Shown: one piece after another, positions 27,250 through 36,729 of the stretch
Numbering within the stretch: position 1 is the stretch's first letter
Layout of the letters: each line of letters opens with the position of its first letter
Source of the DNA: an uncultured Alphaproteobacteria bacterium
GTDB taxonomy: Bacteria > Pseudomonadota > Alphaproteobacteria > HIMB59 > GCA-002718135
Reading direction: 5' to 3'
Assembly (NCBI GenBank): GCA_902522865.1
Contig: CABYXC010000002.1
Coordinates: 1 to 64,000, forward strand
DNA length: 64,000 nt
Notes under the pieces: model-generated
The model's input: the letters and a program-made list of their open reading frames with translations, nothing else
What the model was told of the DNA's origin: nothing
The model's database searches: none
Program-made: the position numbers and the translations under genes

Positions 27250-27292
27250 TAGCCCACGAGTTTCGTGCCCTGGAGTTAAAAGGCTATTGGAG
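27250..27292 (+). promoter_or_regulatory. Folded leader abutting the ffh ribosome binding site
   Basis: TAGCC (27250-27254) pairs with GGCTA (27282-27286) and encloses a hairpin CACGA-GTT-TCGTG (27255-27267). The ffh Shine-Dalgarno TTGGAG (27287-27292) follows immediately. The 12-base single-stranded segment between the two stems is purine-rich (CCCTGGAGTTAA...). Such a compact fold next to the ribosome site could control translation. I do not recognise it as a known riboswitch class. Confidence 0.45.
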
Positions 27293-27296
27293 ATTT

Positions 27297-28661
27297 ATGT
27301 TTGATACACTGAACACAAAATTTGAAAAAATTGTTCAAAGTATTCGGGGTAAGGCTGTTATATCAGAAACAGATCTTGAAGTTACATTACGTGAAATTAG
27401 AATTGCTCTGTTAGAGGCAGACGTTTCATTAGTTGTAGTAAAAGAATTTATAAATTCCATCAAGTCAAACATTTTAGGAAAAGAAATTCTCAAATCTGTT
27501 AAGCCAGATCAAATGATCATAAAGCTTGTACAAGATGAGCTTGTAAAAATTCTTGGATCAGAAAATAAATCTCTAAATTTATCTTCGTCTCAATTAACTA
27601 AAATATTGTTTTGTGGATTACAGGGATCTGGGAAAACAACATCAATTGCCAAACTTTCCTATTTGCTAAAGAAGTCTTCAAAGAAAAAAATTTTACTAGC
27701 ATCAGCAGACATTTATCGACCAGCAGCACAAGAACAATTAAAAGTATTAGCTGAAGAAACCGGCTCAGATTTCTTTAATCACAATCTAACATCAGCCAGT
27801 AAGATTGTTGATGATTCCATAGACTATGCTCAAAAAAATTTATTTGATATTCTTATTTTAGATACTGCTGGACGACAAGTTGTAGATAAAAAGTTAATGA
27901 GTGAATTAATAGAAATTGAAAATAAGTTTAAACCTGACGAAACATTATTAGTAGCAGATGCTCTAACAGGACAAGATGCTGCAAATGTAGCTAAAAGTTT
28001 TAGTGATGCAATAAATATTACTGGATCAATTTTAACTCGAATAGATGGTGATAGCAGAGGTGGTGCAGCACTATCAATTAAATCGATAACAAACTCTCCT
28101 ATAAAATTTATAGGACTAGGTGAAAAAGTAGAAAATTTTGAACCTTTCCATCCTGAAAGAATTGCACAAAGAATTTTAGGTATGGGAGATATTGTATCTC
28201 TCGTCGAAAAGGCTGCTGAAAATATTGATAAAGAAGAAATGGAAGATATGGCAAAAAAGATCGCTAAAGGAAAATTTGATCTTGAAGATTTTGCCAATCA
28301 ATTAAAGCAAATGGGTAAAATGGGTGGAGTCTCCGGTTTACTCTCTATGATGCCAGGTGTTTCAAAGGCACAGAAGTTAATGGCAGAAAATAAAATTTCT
28401 AATTCAATGATTGATAAACAAATAGCTATAATCAGTTCAATGACAAAAAAAGAAAGGGCTGATCCAGATATTATAAAGGCTTCACGTAAAATTAGAATTT
28501 CAAAAGGGTCTGGAACAAAAGTTCAAGACGTTAATAGGTTATTAAAACAGTTTCTCCAATCACAAAAAATGATGAAGAGAATGAAATCAATGGGCAAAGG
28601 AGGAATTCCCAGTGATTTAATGCAAAAATTACAAGGAAATCTTCCTCCAAACATAAATTAG
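27297..28661 (+). CDS. ffh: Signal recognition particle protein Ffh
   Basis: A 454-residue SRP54 homologue. The P-loop is GLQGSGKTTS, with DTAGRQVVD and TRIDGDSRGGAA. The methionine-rich M domain (from MGKMGGVSGLLSMMPG onward) binds SRP RNA and signal peptides. The ATG at 27297 is chosen because TTGGAG lies four bases upstream and the length then equals the usual Ffh; an in-frame GTG at 27237 would add residues unlike any Ffh. SRP RNA itself was not found in the window. Next gene: rpsP, 12 bases on. Confidence 0.96.
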   Translation: MFDTLNTKFEKIVQSIRGKAVISETDLEVTLREIRIALLEADVSLVVVKEFINSIKSNILGKEILKSVKPDQMIIKLVQDELVKILGSENKSLNLSSSQLTKILFCGLQGSGKTTSIAKLSYLLKKSSKKKILLASADIYRPAAQEQLKVLAEETGSDFFNHNLTSASKIVDDSIDYAQKNLFDILILDTAGRQVVDKKLMSELIEIENKFKPDETLLVADALTGQDAANVAKSFSDAINITGSILTRIDGDSRGGAALSIKSITNSPIKFIGLGEKVENFEPFHPERIAQRILGMGDIVSLVEKAAENIDKEEMEDMAKKIAKGKFDLEDFANQLKQMGKMGGVSGLLSMMPGVSKAQKLMAENKISNSMIDKQIAIISSMTKKERADPDIIKASRKIRISKGSGTKVQDVNRLLKQFLQSQKMMKRMKSMGKGGIPSDLMQKLQGNLPPNIN

Positions 28662-28673
28662 AAAGGAAATAAA

Positions 28674-29129
28674 ATGCCAGTAAGAATAAGATTATCAAGA
28701 GGTGGTGCAAAGAAAAGACCATTTTATAGAATAGTAGTTGCTGATTCTAGAAGAGCGAGAGATGGAAAATTTATAGATCAAATTGGAACTTATAACCCAA
28801 TGCTTCCAAAGGATAGCACTGATAGAGTTAAAATGGATTTAGACAAAGCTAAGGAATGGATTGCAAAAGGAGCAAAACCATCAGATAGAATTTCTATTTT
28901 TCTTAGTAATCTTGGTGTGATGGAAAAACCAGTTATTACTGAAAAAACAAAAAAACATCTACCTAAGAAAAAAGCACAGGAACGTTTAGCAGCTGCTAAA
29001 GAAAAAGAAGAAGCTGTGAAAGCTGCAGCAGAAGAACCAAAAGCAGAAGAAGCAGAAGCTAAGCCAGCTGAAGATGCACAACCTGCTGAAGAACCAAAAG
29101 CAGAAGAAGCAGAAGCTAAAAAAGAATAA
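28674..29129 (+). CDS. rpsP: Ribosomal protein S16 with long acidic C-terminal tail
   Basis: The first ~80 residues are a normal S16 (MPVRIRLSRGGAKKRPFYRIVVADSRRARDG at the start contains the rRNA-binding region). Bacterial S16 usually stops near 80-100 residues; this one runs to 151. From about residue 100 it is Ala-, Glu- and Lys-rich with two copies of [12 protein letters not shown]. Extended S16 tails are known in alphaproteobacteria, but this repeat resembles the tail of L19 three genes downstream. A good Shine-Dalgarno (AAAGGAAA) precedes the ATG. Confidence 0.95.
   Translation: MPVRIRLSRGGAKKRPFYRIVVADSRRARDGKFIDQIGTYNPMLPKDSTDRVKMDLDKAKEWIAKGAKPSDRISIFLSNLGVMEKPVITEKTKKHLPKKKAQERLAAAKEKEEAVKAAAEEPKAEEAEAKPAEDAQPAEEPKAEEAEAKKE
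29031..29119 (+). repeat. 32-base direct repeat inside the rpsP tail
   Basis: The identical 32-base unit occurs at 29031-29062 and 29088-29119, a period of 57 bases (19 codons), so the frame is kept. It encodes EEPKAEEAEAK. This suggests tail growth by recent in-frame duplication; a recombination or slippage origin is inferred. Confidence 0.85.
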
Positions 29130-29143
29130 AATCAATTTTTGCT

Positions 29144-29650
29144 TTGAGTAATAAAGATATTATTCTTGTAGGTCAGTTTGGATCTCCTGTAGGATTAAAA
29201 GGTGAAATAAAAGTTACTATGATGACTACCTCGTTTGAAGTTTTTAAAAATTTAAAAAACTATTATAATTTTGATGGTTCAGTTGCTTGGAATTTTAAAA
29301 ATATTTTATTCAAAAATAATAAGTGTGTTGTTCAAGTTGAAAAATACTTTTCTAGAGAAGATGTTTTAGAGCTTAAAGGTCAAAAAATTTTTTCAAATAA
29401 GAAATTTTTTCCAAAAACAAAAGATAATGAGTTTTACATAAACGATCTAATCGAATGCATGATTTTCTTGAAAGACAATACTAGTATTGGAAAAGTTTTA
29501 AGTGTTCAAAATTTTGGGGCAGGTGATTTATTAGAAGTCAAATATAATACCAAACTTATTCTTATACCTTTTGATAAAACAAATATTTTATCAGTTAATA
29601 TTAATAAAAAAGAAATTATAGCTGATCCAATACCTGGTATTCTTGATTAA
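29144..29650 (+). CDS. rimM: Ribosome maturation factor RimM
   Basis: A 168-residue assembly factor for the 30S head that binds S19. The N-terminal RimM domain shows VGQFGSPVGLKGEIKV and the C-terminal PRC-barrel contains the GKVLSVQNFGAGDLLEV and PGILD motifs. It starts on TTG at 29144, 14 bases after rpsP; no ATG fits the conserved N terminus. It is part of the conserved rpsP-rimM-trmD-rplS operon. Confidence 0.93.
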   Translation: MSNKDIILVGQFGSPVGLKGEIKVTMMTTSFEVFKNLKNYYNFDGSVAWNFKNILFKNNKCVVQVEKYFSREDVLELKGQKIFSNKKFFPKTKDNEFYINDLIECMIFLKDNTSIGKVLSVQNFGAGDLLEVKYNTKLILIPFDKTNILSVNINKKEIIADPIPGILD

Positions 29651-29651
29651 A

Positions 29652-30350
29652 ATGAGAGTAGTAATTTTAACTTGTTATCCTGAGATATTCCCTGGTTCAC
29701 TAGGATATTCTGTAATCGGAAATGCATTAAACAATAAAAAATTTTCTCTCGAGATAGTCAATCTACATAATTTTGGAATTGACAAAAGAGGAAGTGTTGA
29801 TGATGAACCTTTTGGGGGAGGCCCTGGAATGGTTATTCGTCCAGATGTGATTGAAAAAGCATTAAATTCAATCACTTTCAAAACCAATAATTACTGCAAA
29901 ATTTTTCTAACACCGTCAGGTCAAAAATTATCTCAAGCCAAACTTAATAATCTATCAAAATATGATGAAATGCTTATTTTATGCGGTAGATTTGAAGGGG
30001 TTGACCAAAGAGCTATAGAAATTCTTGATTTTCAGGAAATAAGTATCGGTGATTATGTCCTTTCTGGTGGTGAGATTGCTGCCCAGGTGTTAGTTGAAGG
30101 TTGTATTCGTCTCATTCCTGGAGTATTAGGGCAGCCACAAAGTTTATTAGAAGAATCTTTTTCTAATAATCTGCTTGAATATCCTCATTATACCAGACCA
30201 CAAACCTGGGAAGATATTCAGGGAAATACACATGAAGTTCCAGATGTTTTAACATCAGGTCATCATGAAAAAATTGATAAATGGAGAAAAGAAAAATCGG
30301 TTGAAAAAACTAAAGAATTAAGACCAGATCTTTATAAAAAGGAAATATAA
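29652..30350 (+). CDS. trmD: tRNA (guanine-N1-)-methyltransferase TrmD
   Basis: A 232-residue SPOUT methyltransferase that makes m1G37 in tRNAs. It begins [30 protein letters not shown], the [11 protein letters not shown] knot segment and [13 protein letters not shown] are the family motifs. The ATG at 29652, one base after the rimM stop, gives the standard N terminus; an upstream TTG overlapping rimM would add three residues. Translation is probably coupled to rimM since no Shine-Dalgarno is evident. Confidence 0.96.
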   Translation: MRVVILTCYPEIFPGSLGYSVIGNALNNKKFSLEIVNLHNFGIDKRGSVDDEPFGGGPGMVIRPDVIEKALNSITFKTNNYCKIFLTPSGQKLSQAKLNNLSKYDEMLILCGRFEGVDQRAIEILDFQEISIGDYVLSGGEIAAQVLVEGCIRLIPGVLGQPQSLLEESFSNNLLEYPHYTRPQTWEDIQGNTHEVPDVLTSGHHEKIDKWRKEKSVEKTKELRPDLYKKEI

Positions 30351-30351
30351 A

Positions 30352-30957
30352 ATGAGTAATTTATTAGAGACATTTGAAAAACAACAGATTGAAAAGTTAA
30401 CTTCAAAAAAAAGAGTTCCTGCTTTTCGTCCAGGTGATACTCTAAAAGTTACTGTAAGAATTACAGAGGGAAGTAAGTCGAGAGTTCAAGCATTTGAAGG
30501 TATTTGTATTGCAAGAAAAAATAATTCAGTAAACTCTAACTTTACTGTGAGAAAAATATCTCATGGAGAGGGTGTTGAAAGAGTATTCCCTTTATTCAGT
30601 CCATTAGTAGAAAAAATTGAAGTTGTTAGAAAAGGCGATGTAAGAAGAGCTAAGCTATATTATCTAAGAGAATTATCTGGAAAGAAAGCAAGGATCGCAG
30701 ATAAAGATAGGGGCGATGAAGCTGATCAATATGAATATATAGAGGAAGCTCCTCCGTTAGAAGAAACAAAAACTGCAGATACAGATACAAATGCTGCAGA
30801 GGAACCAAAAGCTGAAGAGGTAGAAGCAAAACAAGCAGAGACAAAAGCAGAAGAAGCAGAAACCAAACCAGCAGAAGAATCTAAAGCAGAAGCTGCAGAG
30901 GAATCTAGTAAAGAAGAGGAAAAAGCAGCCGAAAATAAATCGGATGACAATAAATAA
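30352..30957 (+). CDS. rplS: Ribosomal protein L19 with long acidic C-terminal tail
   Basis: Residues 1 to about 120 form a normal L19 ([25 protein letters not shown], then [16 protein letters not shown]-like motifs). L19 usually has 115-130 residues; this has 201. The extra ~75 residues are Ala-, Glu- and Lys-rich and include [13 protein letters not shown] and [12 protein letters not shown], closely like the rpsP tail. The last 14 bases overlap the start of leuC. L19 lies at the 30S-50S interface, so an acidic tail there is unusual. Confidence 0.94.
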   Translation: MSNLLETFEKQQIEKLTSKKRVPAFRPGDTLKVTVRITEGSKSRVQAFEGICIARKNNSVNSNFTVRKISHGEGVERVFPLFSPLVEKIEVVRKGDVRRAKLYYLRELSGKKARIADKDRGDEADQYEYIEEAPPLEETKTADTDTNAAEEPKAEEVEAKQAETKAEEAETKPAEESKAEAAEESSKEEEKAAENKSDDNK

Positions 30958-32347
30958 TCCTAAAACTCTTTTTGATAAAATTTGGGAACATCATCTTGTT
31001 GATAGACAAGAAGATGGAATTTGTCTTATATATATTGATAGACACCTAGTTCATGAAGTTACGAGCCCCCAAGCATTTGAAGGTTTAAGAAATAATAATC
31101 GTAAAGTTAGAAGACCTCAAAGTACATTTGCTGTAGCTGATCACAATGTTCCAACCTCAGACAGATCTAAAGGTATAGAAAATAAAGAAAGTAGAATTCA
31201 GGTTGAAACACTAGAAAAAAATTGCAAGGATTTTGATGTTACACTTTTTCCATTATTAGATAGCAGACAAGGTATAGTTCATATAGTTGGACCAGAACAA
31301 GGCATTACTCAGCCAGGTATGACAATAGTTTGTGGTGATAGTCATACAGCAACACACGGAGCATTTGGTGCATTAGCTTTTGGTATCGGCACAAGTGAAG
31401 TTGAGCATGTATTAGCTACTCAGACCTTAATTCAAAAACCTGCAAAGAATATGCGAATTTCTGTTGAAGGTAAGTTAAACTTAGGTGTTACAGCAAAAGA
31501 TATTATTCTTCATATAATAGGAAAAATAGGAACAGCTGGTGGAACTGGTTATGTTATTGAATATGCTGGTAATGCAATTTCCTCTCTTTCTATGGAAGGA
31601 AGAATGACAATCTGCAATATGAGTATTGAAGCAGGAGCTAGAGCTGGTTTAATCGCTCCTGACGAAAAAACTTTTGAATATATTAAAGATAGACCGTACG
31701 CTCCATCAGGAGATAATTGGAATAAAGCGGTAGAATTTTGGAAATCTCTTCCATCTGATGAGGGCGCAAAATATGATGAAGAAATTTTAATTAATGCTGA
31801 AGATATTTCACCACAAATTACTTGGGGCACAAGCCCACAAGACGTTGTTGCTATAAATGGTATAGTACCAAATCCTCAAGAAGAGAGTAATCCAAATAGA
31901 AAGAAGGCTATGGAGCGTTCTCTTGAATATATGGGTTTAGAACCCAAACAAGAAATACAAAAAATTAAAATTGATAAAGTGTTTATTGGCTCTTGCACTA
32001 ATGGAAGAATTGAGGATTTAAGAGAAGTTGCTAAAGTTGTAGAAGGAAAAAAAGTTTCTGTAGACTCAATGATCGTTCCTGGTTCAGGTCTAGTTAAAAA
32101 ACAAGCTGAAGAAGAAGGTTTAGATAAAATTTTTATTGAAGCAGGATTTGATTGGAGAGAGCCAGGTTGCTCCATGTGTTTAGCTATGAATCCAGATCAA
32201 TTAAAACCGCAAGAAAGATGTGCATCAACATCAAATAGAAACTTTGAAGGTAGACAAGGTAGAGAAGGTAGAACACATCTTGTTAGTCCTGCAATAGCTG
32301 CTGCCTCTGCAATCAAAGGTTCTTTTGCAACAGCAGAGGATTTATAA
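30944..32347 (+). CDS. leuC: 3-isopropylmalate dehydratase large subunit
   Basis: A 467-residue aconitase-superfamily subunit of leucine synthesis, forming 3-isopropylmalate with LeuD. The [4Fe-4S] cysteines are in [15 protein letters not shown] and in [40 protein letters not shown] is the family signature. The start ATG lies inside the end of rplS (14-base overlap), joining leucine synthesis to the ribosomal protein operon. leuD begins directly after the stop. Confidence 0.97.
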   Translation: MTINNPKTLFDKIWEHHLVDRQEDGICLIYIDRHLVHEVTSPQAFEGLRNNNRKVRRPQSTFAVADHNVPTSDRSKGIENKESRIQVETLEKNCKDFDVTLFPLLDSRQGIVHIVGPEQGITQPGMTIVCGDSHTATHGAFGALAFGIGTSEVEHVLATQTLIQKPAKNMRISVEGKLNLGVTAKDIILHIIGKIGTAGGTGYVIEYAGNAISSLSMEGRMTICNMSIEAGARAGLIAPDEKTFEYIKDRPYAPSGDNWNKAVEFWKSLPSDEGAKYDEEILINAEDISPQITWGTSPQDVVAINGIVPNPQEESNPNRKKAMERSLEYMGLEPKQEIQKIKIDKVFIGSCTNGRIEDLREVAKVVEGKKVSVDSMIVPGSGLVKKQAEEEGLDKIFIEAGFDWREPGCSMCLAMNPDQLKPQERCASTSNRNFEGRQGREGRTHLVSPAIAAASAIKGSFATAEDL

Positions 32348-32950
32348 ATGGAGTCATTTAAAACAATAATTGGTATCCCTGCACCACTACCAATGATTAA
32401 TGTCGATACCGATATGATTATTCCAAAACAATTTTTGAAAACAATTAAGAGATCTGGTTTAGGAAAAAACTTATTTCATGAATTAAGATACGATATTCAA
32501 GGTAACATAAAGAATGATTTTGTTCTTAACTGGGACCCTTATAAAACTTCAACAATTTTAATTGCTGGGGCAAATTTTGGTTGTGGATCAAGTAGAGAGC
32601 ATGCACCATGGTCACTTTTAGATTTTGGTTTTAAGTCAATAATTGCACCAAGCTTCGCAGATATTTTCTATAATAATTGTTTTAAAAATGGAATACTGCC
32701 AATTAAGTTAGATCAACAAAAGGTTGATATATTAATGAACGAAGCAGAAAATAAACATAATATTTCAGTTGATTTAGAAAATCAAAAAATTACTTATCAA
32801 AATGATAAAACAATAGAGTTTGAAATTGATGCATTTCGAAAAAAATGTTTGCTAGAGGGTTTGGATGATATTGGTTTGACTCTCCAAAAAAATAAAAAAA
32901 TTGATGTTCACGAAGAAAAAATACACAGTATCCAACCCTGGATAGTGTAG
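32348..32950 (+). CDS. leuD: 3-isopropylmalate dehydratase small subunit
   Basis: A 200-residue swivel-domain subunit that pairs with Leu[15 protein letters not shown] near the start and [21 protein letters not shown] in the middle form the substrate-binding signature. It begins one base after the leuC stop and ends six bases before leuB. Length is as usual for the bacterial protein. No regulator or leader peptide is seen ahead of leuCDB. Confidence 0.96.
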   Translation: MESFKTIIGIPAPLPMINVDTDMIIPKQFLKTIKRSGLGKNLFHELRYDIQGNIKNDFVLNWDPYKTSTILIAGANFGCGSSREHAPWSLLDFGFKSIIAPSFADIFYNNCFKNGILPIKLDQQKVDILMNEAENKHNISVDLENQKITYQNDKTIEFEIDAFRKKCLLEGLDDIGLTLQKNKKIDVHEEKIHSIQPWIV

Positions 32951-32956
32951 TCAAAA

Positions 32957-34069
32957 ATGAGTAATAAAAAAATTTTAATTTTACCTGGTGATGGAATTGG
33001 CAATGAAGTTATGGCTGAGGTACTAAAAATAATTGATTGGATGGAAAAAACTAAATCTTTATCTTTTGATATTTCTGAAAGATTAGTTGGGGGTACGGCA
33101 TACGATAAAGAAGGTAATTCTATTAGTGATGAAACAATGCAAGTAGCTATGGATTGTGATGCAGTATTATTTGGTGCGGTAGGAGGTGCTAAATGGGATA
33201 ACGTAGAAAGAGATAAAAGACCCGAAGCAGCCTTATTAAGATTAAGAAAAGACCTTGATCTGTTTGCTAATCTAAGACCAGCGGTTGTTTTAGATGCTCT
33301 TTCGGATTCATCATCTTTAAAATCTGATCTTGTTAAAGGATTAGATATTTTGATAATAAGAGAGTTAACAAGTGGTGTATATTTTGGACAACCAAGAGGT
33401 ATATCAAAAATTAGTGAGACTGAAAGTAAGGCAGTTGATACTCAACTGTATACCACATCAGAAGTTAATAGAGTTTCACGAGTGGCATTTGATTTAGCAA
33501 AGTTGCGTAGTAATAAAGTTACATCAGTAGAAAAATCAAATGTAATGGAAACAGGTTTATTTTGGAAACAAACCGTAACAGATTTACATAAAAAGGAATA
33601 TTCTGATGTTAATTTAGAACACATGCTTGCGGATAATTGTGCAATGCAGTTAGTTCGTTATCCAAAACAATTTGATGTCATACTCACAGATAACTTATTT
33701 GGTGATCTTTTAAGTGATACTGCAGCTATGCTAACAGGATCTTTAGGTATGCTTCCTTCAGCAGCTCTTGGACCAGTAAAAGATAATGGAACTAGGGCAG
33801 CAATGTATGAGCCCGTTCATGGTAGTGCACCAGATATAGCTGGGCAATCTAAAGCAAATCCTTTAGCAATGATCATGAGCTTTGCTATGATGTTGAAATA
33901 TAGTTTTGACATGCAAGAAGATAGTCAAATGATTGAGAAAGCTGTACAGAATGTATTACTAAAAGGTTTAAGAACAGCTGATATAAAAGATGGAGCAGAA
34001 AAAATTATCTCAACTCAAGAAATGGGCAATGCTGTTATTGAAGAATTAAAAATTCTATCAGGAAATTAA
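32957..34069 (+). CDS. leuB: 3-isopropylmalate dehydrogenase
   Basis: A 370-residue NAD-dependent decarboxylating dehydrogenase of leucine synthesis. The start [18 protein letters not shown], the substrate-binding [15 protein letters not shown] segment, [25 protein letters not shown] and [13 protein letters not shown] match LeuB. It is followed directly by asd (no gap). LeuA is not in the window. Confidence 0.97.
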   Translation: MSNKKILILPGDGIGNEVMAEVLKIIDWMEKTKSLSFDISERLVGGTAYDKEGNSISDETMQVAMDCDAVLFGAVGGAKWDNVERDKRPEAALLRLRKDLDLFANLRPAVVLDALSDSSSLKSDLVKGLDILIIRELTSGVYFGQPRGISKISETESKAVDTQLYTTSEVNRVSRVAFDLAKLRSNKVTSVEKSNVMETGLFWKQTVTDLHKKEYSDVNLEHMLADNCAMQLVRYPKQFDVILTDNLFGDLLSDTAAMLTGSLGMLPSAALGPVKDNGTRAAMYEPVHGSAPDIAGQSKANPLAMIMSFAMMLKYSFDMQEDSQMIEKAVQNVLLKGLRTADIKDGAEKIISTQEMGNAVIEELKILSGN

Positions 34070-35113
34070 ATGACTCAAAAATACAACATAGCAGTAGCAG
34101 GAGCAACAGGTGCGGTAGGTACAGAAATAGTTCAAATATTAGAGCAAAGGGATTTTCCAATAGACAATTTATATTTGCTTGCATCATCAAAATCAAAAGG
34201 CAAAAAAGTAGAGTTTAAAGATAAAGAAATTGTTGTAGAAGACTTATCAGAATTTGATTTTTCAAAAGCTCACATTGGTTTATTTTCACCTGGTGGTAAA
34301 ATTTCTGCAGAATATGCACCAAAAGCAGCTAAAAAAGGATGTATTGTTATAGACAATACCTCTCATTTTCGAATGCAACAAAATATTCCTTTAATCGTTC
34401 CTGAAGTAAACGCTAATGCACTTGATGAATTTTTTGATGATGAAAACAGAATTAATATTATTTCAAATCCTAACTGTTCAACTATACAAATGGTTGTTGC
34501 ATTAAAACCACTTCATGAAAAAGCAATTATAAACAGAGTTGTTGTATCAACATATCAGGCTGTTTCTGGAGCAGGGAAAACAGGTATGGATGAATTATTT
34601 AATCAGACTCAAAATGTTTATGCAAACCAAGAATTAAAAAAAGAAAAGTTCACAAAACAAATTGCGTTTAATGCCATTCCACACATTGGAGCTTTTTTAG
34701 AAAATGGTAATACTGAAGAAGAGCAAAAAATGATTGATGAAACAAAAAAAATTCTAGACGAGGGAATTAATGTTTCAGCAACATGTGTTCGAACAGCTGT
34801 ATTTATTGGCCATTCAGAAGCTGTAAATATAGAGTTTGACTCGCCATTAGATGAAAAAGAAGCTAACGAAATATTATCTAACTCTGAAGGTATTTCAGTA
34901 ATTGATCATCGAAAAGACGAAGGTTATGTGACTCCTGTTGAAATTGCAGGAGAGGATAAAGTTTATATTAGTAGAATTAGAAATGATCAATCAATAGATA
35001 ATGGTTTGAATTTGTGGGTAGTCTCAGATAATTTGCGCAAAGGAGCAGCACTTAATGCTGTTCAAATTGCTGAGTTAGTAATTTCAAAGTACTCAGAAAA
35101 AATAACTATTTAA
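34070..35113 (+). CDS. asd: Aspartate-semialdehyde dehydrogenase
   Basis: A 347-residue NADP enzyme that reduces aspartyl phosphate to the semialdehyde, feeding lysine, threonine, methionine and diaminopimelate. The nucleotide motif is GATGAVGTE (11-19) and the catalytic cysteine is C136 in SNPNCSTIQ. It starts at the base after the leuB stop, so leuCDB-asd is one transcription unit. Its stop is one base from the 3' end of the convergent tRNA-Arg. Confidence 0.96.
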   Translation: MTQKYNIAVAGATGAVGTEIVQILEQRDFPIDNLYLLASSKSKGKKVEFKDKEIVVEDLSEFDFSKAHIGLFSPGGKISAEYAPKAAKKGCIVIDNTSHFRMQQNIPLIVPEVNANALDEFFDDENRINIISNPNCSTIQMVVALKPLHEKAIINRVVVSTYQAVSGAGKTGMDELFNQTQNVYANQELKKEKFTKQIAFNAIPHIGAFLENGNTEEEQKMIDETKKILDEGINVSATCVRTAVFIGHSEAVNIEFDSPLDEKEANEILSNSEGISVIDHRKDEGYVTPVEIAGEDKVYISRIRNDQSIDNGLNLWVVSDNLRKGAALNAVQIAELVISKYSEKITI

Positions 35114-35114
35114 T

Positions 35115-35189
35115 TGGCGGTCTCGTAGGGACTCGAACCCCAAATCCATGTTCCGAAGACACGTGTGATATCCATTTCACCACGAGACC
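35115..35189 (-). tRNA. tRNA-Arg (anticodon UCG)
   Basis: A complete cloverleaf on the minus strand. The acceptor is GGTCTCG/CGAGACC with G discriminator and encoded CCA. The D stem is GTGA/TCAC, the anticodon stem CGTGT/ACATG with loop CTTCGGA (T33, anticodon TCG, G37), and the T arm TGGGG/CCCTA with loop TTCGAGT. It should read CGN arginine codons, mainly CGA and CGG. No integrase or att-like duplication is seen beside it. Confidence 0.95.
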
Positions 35190-35200
35190 ATTTATTATAA

Positions 35201-36127
35201 TTATTTATTATTGAAATTTTCTAATTTTTGAATGAAATCTTTAATAATAGGATCTCTTTTTATTTCATAGACTATTTTAATTGGGTGCCTATTTTTACCT
35301 GAAGCCCATTTCATATCATCTAAAAGAATTGGAGATGGAATTGTTTTAGTTGGTGCCCAGTCTTCGTTTAATACATAACCAACAGCTGCCATATCCCAAA
35401 TTTCCTTTGACCAACCTTTATGGATACTATTGTACTCTTTAAATCGCATTGCAAGAAATTTACCGATTTCACCTTGAGGTTCTATGTATTCTTCTATTTC
35501 TGGAACTGTTGAAATAAGATGTGAAGTTACTCCCTTACAAGGAACCATAACCAGAGAAACGCCGCTATCAAATAAAACTTGAGCACCTCCAATATCTTGC
35601 TTCAAATTGAATTCCAAATTTTGTGGCCAATAAAGCGCGTTACCTCCCAACCAAACTACAACAATTTTTTTTATAATTTCTGGCTCTTTTAACAAAGCAG
35701 AGGCAACATTTGAAATAGCCCCAATAGCCAATACGTATAGAGGATCTTCCTCAGAACATTTTAAAGCACTTTCAATGATGTTATCCGCTGCAGGTGAATT
35801 AATTGGTTTTTTTTCAAAACCTACATATCTTGTTGAGCCTTTAAAAACAAAATTATTTTTTTTAAAATTTATTTTTTCTAACAATCGATAGATTTCATCA
35901 TAACTAAGCTCCATTCCCTTCTTTGGATTATCTGAACGATTATTCATTGAAAAAGGAGCGGCATTTATACTTTGCACTTCTATTTTTTCTTTTGAAAACA
36001 ACATTTGCACTAAAGCAAACTGATCATCAATTTCATTGTAGGTGTCTGTATCAAGAATTGCTTTAATTTTCCCTTTTTTAAACTTAAGTTGTTTTAAAAT
36101 ATCTGAAAAATTTCTTTCTAAAAGCAT
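35201..36127 (-). CDS. Inosine-uridine-type nucleoside hydrolase family protein
   Basis: A 308-residue protein of the nucleoside hydrolase fold. The N-terminal calcium and ribose motif reads LDTDTYNEIDDQFAL (about 25-39), a version of DTDPGxDDAxA with two extra residues between the Asp pairs (D26, D28 and D34, D35). LAIGAISNVASAL, VVWLGGN and the late WDMAAVGYVLN (active-site Asp) also fit. It probably cleaves the N-glycosidic bond of ribonucleosides for salvage, but the substrate is uncertain. It ends 12 bases from tRNA-Arg and follows the DUF924 gene by eight bases. Confidence 0.85.
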   Translation of the reverse strand: MLLERNFSDILKQLKFKKGKIKAILDTDTYNEIDDQFALVQMLFSKEKIEVQSINAAPFSMNNRSDNPKKGMELSYDEIYRLLEKINFKKNNFVFKGSTRYVGFEKKPINSPAADNIIESALKCSEEDPLYVLAIGAISNVASALLKEPEIIKKIVVVWLGGNALYWPQNLEFNLKQDIGGAQVLFDSGVSLVMVPCKGVTSHLISTVPEIEEYIEPQGEIGKFLAMRFKEYNSIHKGWSKEIWDMAAVGYVLNEDWAPTKTIPSPILLDDMKWASGKNRHPIKIVYEIKRDPIIKDFIQKLENFNNK

Positions 36128-36135
36128 ATCTTAAT

Positions 36136-36729
36136 TTACCAAGAACTATTCGGTTTTGTTAAAAATACCTCTTCTTCATTTGTTGATTTTCTATTTAGTA
36201 TTTTATTTCTATGCGGATACCTTCCAAATTTTTTAATTGCTACGCTATGATCATTCCAAGCTTTTTTTATATTAGTATATTCTGGATGATTATTTAAATA
36301 TTGATCGACTAATTTATGACCAAGCTCATGATCCATGATGTCCTCACTATGAATTAATGGCAGTAATAAAAAATGTATTTTATTAATTTCTAGGCTATCT
36401 AAATATCTTTTATTTATTGCTTCTTTAACAATTAAAACACACTTAGTATCCTGGTCATAAGCTTTTGAATTATTTCTGAAAAAATTTCTTGATAGTTGAT
36501 CAAGTAATATAACCAAAGCTACACATTCTTCAGCATCATTTCTCCAATTATCATACTCATTATTAATAGCCTTAACGTAATCATCCATAAAACTACTTTT
36601 CAATATATTATCAAACTCATCATCTTTTTTAAACCACTGCTCAAGTGGAGTTTTAATGAAACAAAATTCTAGAATAGCTTTAGCTCTTTCATTAATCACA
36701 GAGCTGTAATATAAATATATATCTTCCAA
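36136..36729 (-). CDS. DUF924 family protein
   Basis: A 197-residue helical protein matching DUF924. AILEFCF...PLEQWFKKDDEFDNIL stands near the N terminus, then ALVILLDQLSRNFFRN, LLLPLIHSEDIMDHE and a final FGRYPHRNKIL motif. The fold resembles tetratricopeptide-like helices; the function is unknown. The open frame starts at a TTG at 36729, which touches the ATG of the divergent glycosylase gene. A GTG at 36699 would give the more usual short N terminus and leave 30 bases between the genes. Neither has a clear Shine-Dalgarno. Confidence 0.82.
   Translation of the reverse strand: MEDIYLYYSSVINERAKAILEFCFIKTPLEQWFKKDDEFDNILKSSFMDDYVKAINNEYDNWRNDAEECVALVILLDQLSRNFFRNNSKAYDQDTKCVLIVKEAINKRYLDSLEINKIHFLLLPLIHSEDIMDHELGHKLVDQYLNNHPEYTNIKKAWNDHSVAIKKFGRYPHRNKILNRKSTNEEEVFLTKPNSSW

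Noticed and set aside
27250-27292. SAM-II type riboswitch before ffh
   Set aside because: TTGGAG after a short fold recalls SAM-II leaders, but the expected stem and pseudoknot sequence cannot be laid out, and ffh is not a methionine gene.
27237-27296. GTG-started N-terminal extension of Ffh
   Set aside because: It has no similarity to Ffh, contains the leader stems, and the ribosome site fits the ATG at 27297.
30726-30950. Serine-rich minus-strand frame opposite the rplS tail
   Set aside because: It is the low-complexity shadow of the GCA/GAA tail codons.
35115-36729. Genomic island at tRNA-Arg
   Set aside because: Neighbours include accessory-type genes (nucleoside hydrolase, DUF924), but no integrase, att duplication or composition change is seen.
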